This document shows positions 3,474-8,967 of a DNA stretch of 8,967 nt, in pieces. Under the pieces are notes generated by a model that saw only the letters and a program-made list of their open reading frames with translations, was not told the DNA's origin and did not search any database. Origin of the DNA: Planctomycetota bacterium (GTDB lineage Bacteria > Planctomycetota > Phycisphaerae > WQYP01); contig JAKAZF010000077.1 in assembly GCA_021826605.1 (NCBI GenBank), positions 1 through 8,967 of the forward strand, given 5' to 3'. The position numbers and the translations under genes are program-made. Each line of letters starts with the position of its first letter. Positions within the stretch are counted from its first letter, which is position 1.

Positions 3474-6109
3474 TGCGCCGCCTTCGGCGCCGCACGATCG
3501 CGTGGTACCACCGATCGCGTCGGACGCTTAACTTCATTGCTCTTCCGAAGAGCCGCGGATCGCTTGTCGGTGTCATGATTTGTCCTGATGGCGGCTGCGA
3601 GCACATCATCGACGGTCTTGACGAAAATGAACTTCATATCCTCTTTAAGCTGGCGGCGGACTTCCTGCAGATTCTTTTCATTGCGGTCGGGCAAAATCAC
3701 AGTCTTGATGCCGGCATGTTGGGCGGCAATGACCTTTTCCTTGACGCCGCCAATGGGCAATACCAAGCCGCGCAGCGTGATTTCACCAGTCATCGCCGCA
3801 TCGGGCCGCACCGCCTTATTGAGGAACAGCGATGCCATGGCGGTGTACATCGCAACTCCCGCCGAAGGGCCATCCTTGGGAACCGCACCGGCGGGCACAT
3901 GTACGTGGACATCAATGTTTCCGAAAATTGCGGGGTTCAGGCCGAGTTTCTCCGCCTTGCTCTTAAGCAGCGAATACGCCGCATGGGCGGATTCGCGCAT
4001 GACATTGCCGATCTGGCCGGTCAAGCGCAATTTCCCTTTGCCGGGCATGCGCGTGGCTTCGACAAACAGTATGTCGCCGCCGGCGGGTGTATATGCCAGG
4101 CCCGTTGCCACCCCCGGTGTGGCGGTACGCAGCGCCACTTCGCTTTCGAAAATCGGCGGGCCGAGATAATGGATCAGATCATCGGGTTTGATCGTGATTT
4201 TCGACACGGGTTTCGCGGGAGATTCCGCGGGAGTCGCGGTGCCATTTGAGGATGACTTCTTAACCGCCACGGGCCTATTGGCCGAAGTTTCCACCATTTT
4301 CGCCGCTACACCGCGCATGACTGAACCAATTGTACGTTCAAGATTTCGCACGCCCGCCTCGCGGGTATAAAAGTCAATGATGGCTTCCAGTGTGGCGGGG
4401 CGGACTTCACATTGCCGGCGGGTGACGCCATTTTCACGCAATTGGCGTGGAACCAGATATTTTCGGGCGATCAGCAGCTTATCCTGCTGAGTGTAGCCGG
4501 GGATTTCAATAACCTCCATACGATCACGCAGAGCCGGCGGAACGGGTTCCATGTAATTGGCGGTGCAGATGAAAATGATATTGCTTAGATCAAATGGCAC
4601 GCCCAGGTAATGATCCTGGAAGGTGTTGTTCTGTTCCCGGTCCAGTACCTCCAACAGGGCCGCCGATGGATCGCCGCGAAAGTCCGCGCCGAGTTTATCG
4701 ACTTCATCCAGCATCATCACCGGGTTGTTGGTGCCGACCTTCCGCAATTCCTGAATGATGCGCCCCGGCATGGAACCGACATACGTCCGCCGATGGCCGC
4801 GGATATCCGCCTCATCGCGCACGCCCCCCAGGCTCATGCGCACGAATTTGCGTCCGAGGGATTCGGCGATGGATTTTCCAAGGCTGGTTTTACCAACGCC
4901 CGGAGGCCCCAGGAAGCAGAGAATCGGCCCGCGCCCGGTCGGGTTGAGCTTGCGCACGGCCAGAAATTCGATGATGCGCTTTTTGATTTTTTCCAGATCA
5001 TAATGGTCGCGATCCAGAATGGCCCGGGCGCGGCGGATGTCCAGATCATCTTTTGTGGATTTACTCCATGGCAACTCCGCGACCGTTTCAAGAAATGACC
5101 GAATCACACCGTATTCCGGTGACGCCTGCGGCACCGAGGCCAGGCGGGACAATTCACGATCAGTTTCCTTTTTGACCACCTCGGGAACTTTGGCTTCATC
5201 AATGCGCTTTTTGAGATCGGCCAGTTCCTGGCTCTGTTCATCGGCCTGTCCGAGTTCCTTCTGAATCGCTTTGAGCTGCTCCTGAAGAAAATAATGGCGC
5301 TGATTTTTATCAATGCTGGAGCGCACCTGCGATTGGATTTTCTCTTCCAGCTCCAGCAATTCAATGCGGGTGGCCAGCTTTTCACGCACCATGATCAAGC
5401 GTTTGACCACATCGGTTTCCTGCAGCAGCGCCAGCTTGTCCTCCACCGAATCATGAAGATTGGCCGCTAGAAAATCAGCCAGGGTGGATGGAGAATCAAT
5501 GTCATTGATGATGCCGGCGGCTTCATCGGGGATATTCGGTGATAACTCAATCATGCGTTTAGCCGCCTGCTGCACGCTGCGCACCAGCATGTCCGTCTCC
5601 GGGCCGGCGGTGACAATTGCATCGGGCAGTGCCTCCACCCGCGCTTTGAGATATGGCTCCTGCTGTACGAATTCCAGCACGCGGAAACGCACCAGGCCGT
5701 GCACGACGATGCTCTGCTGTCCATCCGCCGGGCGCAGCATTTTTAAGACAATCGCGACGGTTCCGACGGTGTGCATATCCGCGGGCTGCGGATTCTCCAC
5801 GCTCTGATTTTTCTGAGTCAGTACGCCCAGGAGTTTCTCTCCCGGCATGATGTCGTCAAGAAGCCGGCGGCTTTTGTCGCGCGCAATGGTCAGCGGGATA
5901 ACCGCCCCCGGAAATGCCACCGCATCACGTACCGGCAAAACGGCGATGATGTCGGGAATTCGCACCTGATGCAACATCGGCCCGCTGACGTTGGCTGTGG
6001 TTGATCCGCCTTCCGGGGCCGGAGCATTGTCGTTCTTGGGCAATTCTTCCGCCACCGGTCCGGCCTCAGTTGTATGTTCTTTGTTTTGTTCCGCCATGCT
6101 ATCCCGCAT
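3470..6109 (-). CDS. lon: ATP-dependent Lon protease
   Basis: Lon is a cytoplasmic homohexameric AAA+ serine protease that degrades misfolded and regulatory proteins. The 879-aa product is longer than E. coli Lon (784). Visible parts: a hydrophilic N-terminal extension (1-45); the substrate-binding N-domain from IPDIIAVLPVRDAVAFPG (51-68); a coiled-coil stretch about 240-320; Walker A GPPGVGKT (401-408); Walker B VMMLDEVDK (464-472); and a Ser/Pro/Ala-rich linker at about 610-635 between the AAA+ and protease domains. The protease domain carries catalytic Ser749 in DGPSAG and Lys792 in GGVKEK, 43 residues apart as in E. coli (679/722). A basic tail (about 845-879) is extra. ATG 6109 follows AAAGG; Met5 is an alternative start. 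It lies 59 bp after hsp20 and overlaps lipB by ATGA. Confidence 0.98.
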   Translation of the reverse strand: MRDSMAEQNKEHTTEAGPVAEELPKNDNAPAPEGGSTTANVSGPMLHQVRIPDIIAVLPVRDAVAFPGAVIPLTIARDKSRRLLDDIMPGEKLLGVLTQKNQSVENPQPADMHTVGTVAIVLKMLRPADGQQSIVVHGLVRFRVLEFVQQEPYLKARVEALPDAIVTAGPETDMLVRSVQQAAKRMIELSPNIPDEAAGIINDIDSPSTLADFLAANLHDSVEDKLALLQETDVVKRLIMVREKLATRIELLELEEKIQSQVRSSIDKNQRHYFLQEQLKAIQKELGQADEQSQELADLKKRIDEAKVPEVVKKETDRELSRLASVPQASPEYGVIRSFLETVAELPWSKSTKDDLDIRRARAILDRDHYDLEKIKKRIIEFLAVRKLNPTGRGPILCFLGPPGVGKTSLGKSIAESLGRKFVRMSLGGVRDEADIRGHRRTYVGSMPGRIIQELRKVGTNNPVMMLDEVDKLGADFRGDPSAALLEVLDREQNNTFQDHYLGVPFDLSNIIFICTANYMEPVPPALRDRMEVIEIPGYTQQDKLLIARKYLVPRQLRENGVTRRQCEVRPATLEAIIDFYTREAGVRNLERTIGSVMRGVAAKMVETSANRPVAVKKSSSNGTATPAESPAKPVSKITIKPDDLIHYLGPPIFESEVALRTATPGVATGLAYTPAGGDILFVEATRMPGKGKLRLTGQIGNVMRESAHAAYSLLKSKAEKLGLNPAIFGNIDVHVHVPAGAVPKDGPSAGVAMYTAMASLFLNKAVRPDAAMTGEITLRGLVLPIGGVKEKVIAAQHAGIKTVILPDRNEKNLQEVRRQLKEDMKFIFVKTVDDVLAAAIRTNHDTDKRSAALRKSNEVKRPTRSVVPRDRAAPKAAQ

Positions 6110-6168
6110 TTACCTTTCGTTATTTACATGTTGTCCATCGCCATGTCCATCGCATCCGCCCCGTGTCG
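6110..6168 (-). other. hsp20-lon spacer with a 12-bp tandem duplication
   Basis: TGTCCATCGC occurs twice with a 12-bp period (6132-6141 and 6144-6153, plus strand). The rest of the 59-bp gap holds the lon ribosome-binding site (AAAGG). No clear promoter or terminator is visible, which is consistent with co-transcription of hsp20 and lon. Confidence 0.6.
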
Positions 6169-6585
6169 TCATTGACTTTTTGGCAATCGGATCCAGAGCA
6201 TCCCAGCATCATAATGGGCGGAAACATTCGTTTCATCCACATTGTCCGGAATTTCCACGGATCGGCCAAACCCGCCATGGTCAATTTCCATCAAGTGCAC
6301 GGCGATGGCCTTTTCCTTCCCCGCGGGCATGGGGCACATTCGCCGTCCCCGAATCAGCAACTGTTTCCCCGCAACGCTGACCTCAATGGCATTTCGATCC
6401 ATGCCGGCCAAATCCGCGCATACAATAATGGCATTTCGCGTTTCATATACATTCACATTGGGCCGCCAGGAGTCCGTCGCCCAGGATTGAAACATACCCC
6501 GGTTCATCACAGCGTCGGCCAGCGCGCGGGCCATACGGCTCATCATCGCGGATTCTTCCGCACCGGCCAATTCAGTTGTGGTCAT
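6169..6585 (-). CDS. Small heat-shock protein, Hsp20/alpha-crystallin family
   Basis: This is a 138-aa ATP-independent holdase chaperone that binds unfolding proteins in the cytoplasm. The alpha-crystallin domain starts around WRPNVNVYETRNAIIVCADLAGM (residues about 40-62) and ends with the diagnostic GMLWIRLPK (128-136), the G-x-L-x-(I/V)-x-L-P motif. The N-terminal arm (about 1-38) is Ala/Met-rich, and almost no C-terminal extension follows (no I-x-I motif visible). The ATG at 6585 has a strong AAGGAG six nt upstream. It is the first gene of the hsp20-lon-lipB operon, a chaperone next to a protease that acts on similar damaged substrates. Length is typical of the family. Confidence 0.95.
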   Translation of the reverse strand: MTTTELAGAEESAMMSRMARALADAVMNRGMFQSWATDSWRPNVNVYETRNAIIVCADLAGMDRNAIEVSVAGKQLLIRGRRMCPMPAGKEKAIAVHLMEIDHGGFGRSVEIPDNVDETNVSAHYDAGMLWIRLPKSQ

Positions 6586-6591
6586 AATAAA

Positions 6592-6597
6592 CTCCTT
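6592..6597 (-). promoter_or_regulatory. hsp20 ribosome-binding site
   Basis: AAGGAG lies six nt before the hsp20 ATG and fixes that start. TCCT a few bases upstream on the same strand can pair with its AGGA (loop AGCCA), a weak 4-bp stem that could mask it. Confidence 0.8.
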
Positions 6598-6614
6598 GGC
6601 TAGGATAAAGACCC

Positions 6615-6638
6615 AACCGGCGATCCATCCGCCCGGTT
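6615..6638 (-). promoter_or_regulatory. hsp20 leader stem-loop
   Basis: On the minus strand AACCGGGCG pairs with CGCCGGTT (one bulged G) around a GATGGAT loop. It ends about 17 nt before the ribosome-binding site and lies within the predicted leader, between the promoter and the start codon. Confidence 0.55.
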
Positions 6639-6653
6639 AGACCACTCGCAATT

Positions 6654-6682
6654 ATTGTAATTCCCCGGCCCGCAATGGCCAA
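6654..6682 (-). promoter_or_regulatory. Candidate sigma70-type promoter of the hsp20-lon-lipB operon
   Basis: TTGGCC (6682-6677) and TACAAT (6659-6654) are separated by 17 nt, with transcription starting about 60 nt before the hsp20 ATG. The -10 matches 5 of 6 bases and the -35 about 4 of 6. No CIRCE operator (TTAGCACTC-N9-GAGTGCTAA) is present, so HrcA control is not supported. Confidence 0.5.
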
Positions 6683-6729
6683 CCAGTCGCGTGCGCCGTC
6701 GTGTGCGTCGCGTCGTGTGGGGTGTGGCG

Positions 6730-6845
6730 GCGGCTGCGGCAGCAGCCGCAGAGCAGGAGTTTGGAGAGAGTAGATAGTAGAGCGAATCGGGCCGCGGCCC
6801 GATTAGAGCAGGTGTGAGTAGAACAGGTGAGCAGTAGAGCACAAG
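6730..6845 (+). repeat. Hairpin-capped 15-nt repeat, copy 2
   Basis: The capping hairpin is GCGGCTGC 6730-6737, loop GGCA, GCAGCCGC 6742-6749, different in sequence from copy 1 but at the same position. AGAGCAGGAG and further units of about 15 nt follow, interrupted by the same 20-bp palindrome (6785-6804). Positions 6776-6830 match 842-896 with one mismatch (6808 versus 874). Confidence 0.85.
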
Positions 6846-6847
6846 CC

Positions 6848-6881
6848 AACAACAATCAACGAGCAACGAGCAACAAACAAC
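6848..6881 (+). repeat. 7-bp-periodic tract (AACGAGC units)
   Basis: Consecutive units AATC, AACGAGC, AACGAGC, AACAAAC, AACTGGC continue copy 2. A related tract (AACGAAC AACGAGT AACGATC AGCGAGC) lies at about 1582-1610 in the right inverted-repeat arm. Confidence 0.65.
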
Positions 6882-7064
6882 TGGCAGGCCCCCTGCGGTC
6901 TACTGAGTACTTTCCCGACACCGACGACTGCCGCGGGAAACGCGCGGTGCAAGCACGCGCGGCTAAAAGAGGGATGGGGCGTCCCGGCTTTACGTCCGGA
7001 TTTATTGCCACGCTCAAGGGGTTTCAAAAAAATGCCACGCCCTAATTGACTGACCATTTTTTTA
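6882..7064. other. Stem-loop-rich spacer, no gene
   Basis: The spacer holds the 15-mer CCCCTGCGGTCTACT (6890-6904, inverted copy at 1303-1317), then TTTCCCG 6911-6917 / CGGGAAA 6934-6940. Directly adjacent are CGCGCGGTGC 6941-6950 / GCACGCGCG 6953-6961 (one bulged G) and GGGA 6971-6974 / TCCC 6982-6985. T-runs lie at 7057-7063 (plus) and, on the minus strand, opposite A7 at about 7026-7032. A minus-strand frame crosses it but looks like non-coding translation. A small RNA is possible; no known family is recognised. Confidence 0.35.
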
Positions 7065-7094
7065 TTGACATCCATCCTCCGGGTATCCTATACT
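7065..7094 (+). promoter_or_regulatory. Sigma70-type promoter of the prepilin-like gene
   Basis: A perfect TTGACA (7065-7070) and TATACT (7089-7094, 5 of 6) lie 18 nt apart, with start of transcription near 7101. This is the best promoter match in the window. Confidence 0.75.
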
Positions 7095-7100
7095 TAACTT

Positions 7101-7240
7101 AGAGATTAAAGCGCGTGGATTGCCGCGCATGGCTTGGCAGGGGGTACGTGGCGGTTTCAACTTCAGCGCTTCGTGGCCTCTTGCCGGGATGCAGGGGGCA
7201 GCAAAATGCCACCGCCCGGTTGTTCTGTGAAGGAGCGGTT
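7101..7240 (+). promoter_or_regulatory. 140-nt leader of the prepilin-like gene
   Basis: The leader is long for a simple mRNA and can fold: GCGCG 7111-7115 with CGCGC about 7124-7128, and GGCGGT (about 7151-7156) with ACCGCC (7211-7216). The ribosome-binding site AAGGAG (7230-7235) sits five nt before the ATG at 7241. I see no known riboswitch consensus. Confidence 0.4.
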
Positions 7241-8317
7241 ATGAAAATCAGCAAGCTTACTATAAATCGCCGCGGCTTTACACTCATTGAACTACTGGTA
7301 GTGGTGGCCATTATTGCGTTGTTAATTGCGCTGTTGTTGCCGGCGTTGGCCAAGGCCCGGCAATTGGCGTATGTGGCCGCCTGTGAATCCAACGAAAAAC
7401 AACTCGGTGCCGCGATGCAGGCATATTTGGCGAATAACGACGGCAACACGTTTTATTCTGCGGTGTATGGTCCCGGTTCAACGGTAAACCAGAACACCGG
7501 CGGCGTGGGCGACTCGCCTTACGGTAGTGTCTCTTCGCCCCAATATAATGCGACTACAGGGACTGGATTGGTATCTTCCGCCCAGTGGATTTCGGCTTTG
7601 GGACCCTATCTTGGAATTCCCATGAAACCAATTCCGCCGTTGCCGGCCCCAAGCTCTGGCAATCCACACCCAGCGTATTCTGGCAATATCCTCAGCTACA
7701 ACGGCATGGTTGGTTATCGGGCGGGGATTTTGGAATGTCCGGTGACCGTCGGCAATAATGGCGGATACTATGCAGCCACGAATGCGACCAATATGTGGTG
7801 GGTCCCGGCGAATGCTGGAATTGCATATTATCAAATGGGCTGGTGGGGCAGCTATGGTTTTAATTCGAACTTACAGAACAATTCGGAGAATCAGTATCCT
7901 CCGGCAGCAGGATATGGGGCCGGTTTCGAAGGCTGGCCATCGCATTTGCTGGGGAACGTTCCGAGCACGATAGTTCCACTGTTTGTTGACGCAATGCAAC
8001 CGGGGATTCAGCCCGCGCCGATTTTTGATGGATTGGCCCCAACGAATTATGGTGCCCTTCCCCCTGCGAATCTCAGCGGAACTATCGGTGGTTGGCCCCA
8101 AAATAATATTCTTATTGATCGTCACGGTAACGGCTCGACCAATGTTGTGTTTCTTGACGGTCATGTGGAGAACATGCCTGTGATCAAACTATTTTTGTTG
8201 CATTGGGCAAGTGGCAATAGTGGTGATGTTGGAGGGCCATTGACACAGACGGAGTATGCCACGCTACAAACCTACATTGCCAATAACACCAATTGGCCGG
8301 CATCAGCAGCGCAGTAG
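7241..8317 (+). CDS. Prepilin-like secreted protein with H-X(n)-DG motif
   Basis: The 358-aa product starts at ATG 7241, fixed by AAGGAG five nt upstream; the frame is open further upstream but without support. The N-terminus is a type IV prepilin/pseudopilin signal: basic residues, then [31 protein letters not shown]. Prepilin peptidase would cut after Gly12, leaving Phe13 and Glu17 (+5), followed by the hydrophobic helix. The C-terminal part has [17 protein letters not shown] (293-309), the H-X9-DG domain typical of planctomycete and related expanded pilin-like families, here with ten residues between His295 and Asp306. The middle is rich in Gly, Asn, Pro, Tyr and Trp. It probably acts at the cell surface or periplasm through a type II secretion or type IV pilus-like machine. 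It is monocistronic as far as visible, and convergent with the next gene. Confidence 0.85.
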   Translation: MKISKLTINRRGFTLIELLVVVAIIALLIALLLPALAKARQLAYVAACESNEKQLGAAMQAYLANNDGNTFYSAVYGPGSTVNQNTGGVGDSPYGSVSSPQYNATTGTGLVSSAQWISALGPYLGIPMKPIPPLPAPSSGNPHPAYSGNILSYNGMVGYRAGILECPVTVGNNGGYYAATNATNMWWVPANAGIAYYQMGWWGSYGFNSNLQNNSENQYPPAAGYGAGFEGWPSHLLGNVPSTIVPLFVDAMQPGIQPAPIFDGLAPTNYGALPPANLSGTIGGWPQNNILIDRHGNGSTNVVFLDGHVENMPVIKLFLLHWASGNSGDVGGPLTQTEYATLQTYIANNTNWPASAAQ

Positions 8318-8548
8318 ATTTCCCGGCAAACCGTTGCGTGGCGTAACTTGGATAATCGCTGCATGGGAAGATGAGCCAATTTAGATCAATTTAATGAGAT
8401 TGTTCGCGGCATGCCGTGTATCCCGCGCAGCACTTTTCGGCACAGTTATTCAAAATGTTGCGGCATCTGCGGCTCCGTTTGAGATCATTTTGATTGCGGC
8501 GCAGCAATAATGGGAACATTCCGATCAATATCTCGAAACCATCATCGC
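8318..8548. other. Convergent intergenic spacer
   Basis: No gene is seen in these 231 bases between two converging genes. An 8-bp inverted repeat, TCAAAATG 8450-8457 and CATTTTGA 8486-8493, encloses 28 nt, and CGGCATGCCG (about 8407-8416) is a 10-bp palindrome. Neither is followed by a convincing T-tract on either strand, so a bidirectional terminator is possible but not shown. Confidence 0.4.
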
Positions 8549-8967
8549 TCAAGGGTTCGAACTGTATATGTAAACTGTGGGATTGATATCATTGACGGCA
8601 GTAAGACCAGTACCGGCATTAGCACCGTAGTTTGCAAGTGTAGGCCCATAGCTATAGAAACATGGCGCGTGAAAGCCGGGGGTTGGTGGGTTGTAGCTCG
8701 GGGGCGTAGGGAAATTATTGTAGCCACCTTTATCACCCGGTAGAAACACAAAGGCGGGTGGCATTGCGGCAAATTGGGTTACGCCAGTTCCCCCAGTCAC
8801 GTATTGCGATGAGGAATTCGTCGGAAGCAAATAGGTGTAAATGGGGGCGTTCGGCGGATTATAGTTCCATGGTGGGGCGGCATTCTGCCATTGCGATGGA
8901 CTGGTGAAGTATTGCGGATAGGGATAGAGCAAATTGTACGGACCGGTTTTAGCGTAGTCGGGGTTGA
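8549..8967 (-). CDS. Pro/Tyr/Asn-rich protein, probable pseudopilin-like C-terminal part (partial)
   Basis: The frame is open from the right window edge to TGA at 8551-8549, giving about 139 visible residues; the start is outside the window. The visible part is rich in Pro, Tyr, Asn, Gly and Ser (for example NPPNAPIYTYLLPTNSSS) with few charged residues, as in extracellular proteins. The end reads FYSYGPTLANYGANAGTG then AVNDINP, which resembles the SxGPDG...NDI pattern at the C-terminus of planctomycete prepilin-type proteins. That similarity is suggestive only, and the diagnostic N-terminal signal is not in view. It converges with the prepilin-like gene at 7241-8317, so the two may belong to the same surface-protein theme. 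No upstream signals can be read. Confidence 0.5.
   Translation of the reverse strand, partial: NPDYAKTGPYNLLYPYPQYFTSPSQWQNAAPPWNYNPPNAPIYTYLLPTNSSSQYVTGGTGVTQFAAMPPAFVFLPGDKGGYNNFPTPPSYNPPTPGFHAPCFYSYGPTLANYGANAGTGLTAVNDINPTVYIYSSNP

Noticed and set aside
3413..5850. Long plus-strand frames opposite lon
   Set aside because: They are antisense shadows of the clear lon gene; codon bias and domain evidence support only the minus strand.
6600..7075. Overlapping minus-strand frames of 67-90 residues
   Set aside because: They translate repeat copy 2 and the hairpin spacer; no domain, and they overlap the hsp20 promoter and leader.

Overview
The window looks like a chromosomal segment from a Planctomycetota-type bacterium, with Phycisphaerae as the best guess. 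The evidence is an hsp20-lon pair, a type IV prepilin-like protein ending in an H-X(n)-DG motif, a GxxExxY nuclease-like gene, and repeat-laden intergenic DNA. The phylum is an inference: related PVC lineages share these traits and there is no rRNA here to settle it.

Layout from left to right. Positions 1-291 are the left arm of a large inverted repeat that runs off the window edge. A promoter and a small LuxR/GerE-type helix-turn-helix protein gene (403-831) follow, and the end of that gene runs into a second, hairpin-capped repeat. Positions 960-1220 carry a run of stem-loops and no convincing gene. Inverted copies of the hairpin-capped repeat (1221-1282, 1351-1416) lead to a tRNA-Pro(UGG) on the minus strand. 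Positions 1546-1893 are the right arm of the large inverted repeat. From there to 2702, arrays of 9-10 nt units (ACCACnAAG / ACGGAGG words) surround a GxxExxY PD-(D/E)XK nuclease-like gene (2106-2537, minus). These arrays supply its ribosome-binding site, its last codons and its stop.

Positions 2703-6585 (minus) are a compact operon, hsp20 - lon - lipB: a small heat-shock chaperone, the ATP-dependent Lon protease and the octanoyltransferase of lipoate synthesis. lipB overlaps the lon stop as ATGA. A sigma70-like promoter and a leader hairpin precede hsp20. The spacer 6683-7064 holds another copy of the hairpin-capped repeat, a 7-bp-periodic tract and more stem-loops. A good promoter and a 140-nt leader then precede a prepilin-like secreted protein (7241-8317, plus). 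Convergent with it, the 3' part of a Pro/Tyr/Asn-rich, probably exported protein (minus) runs off the right edge.

The most unusual content is in the repeats. Several gene borders here (GxxExxY start and end, the HTH gene end, the tRNA 3' end, the lipB end) coincide with or abut repeat or hairpin sequence.
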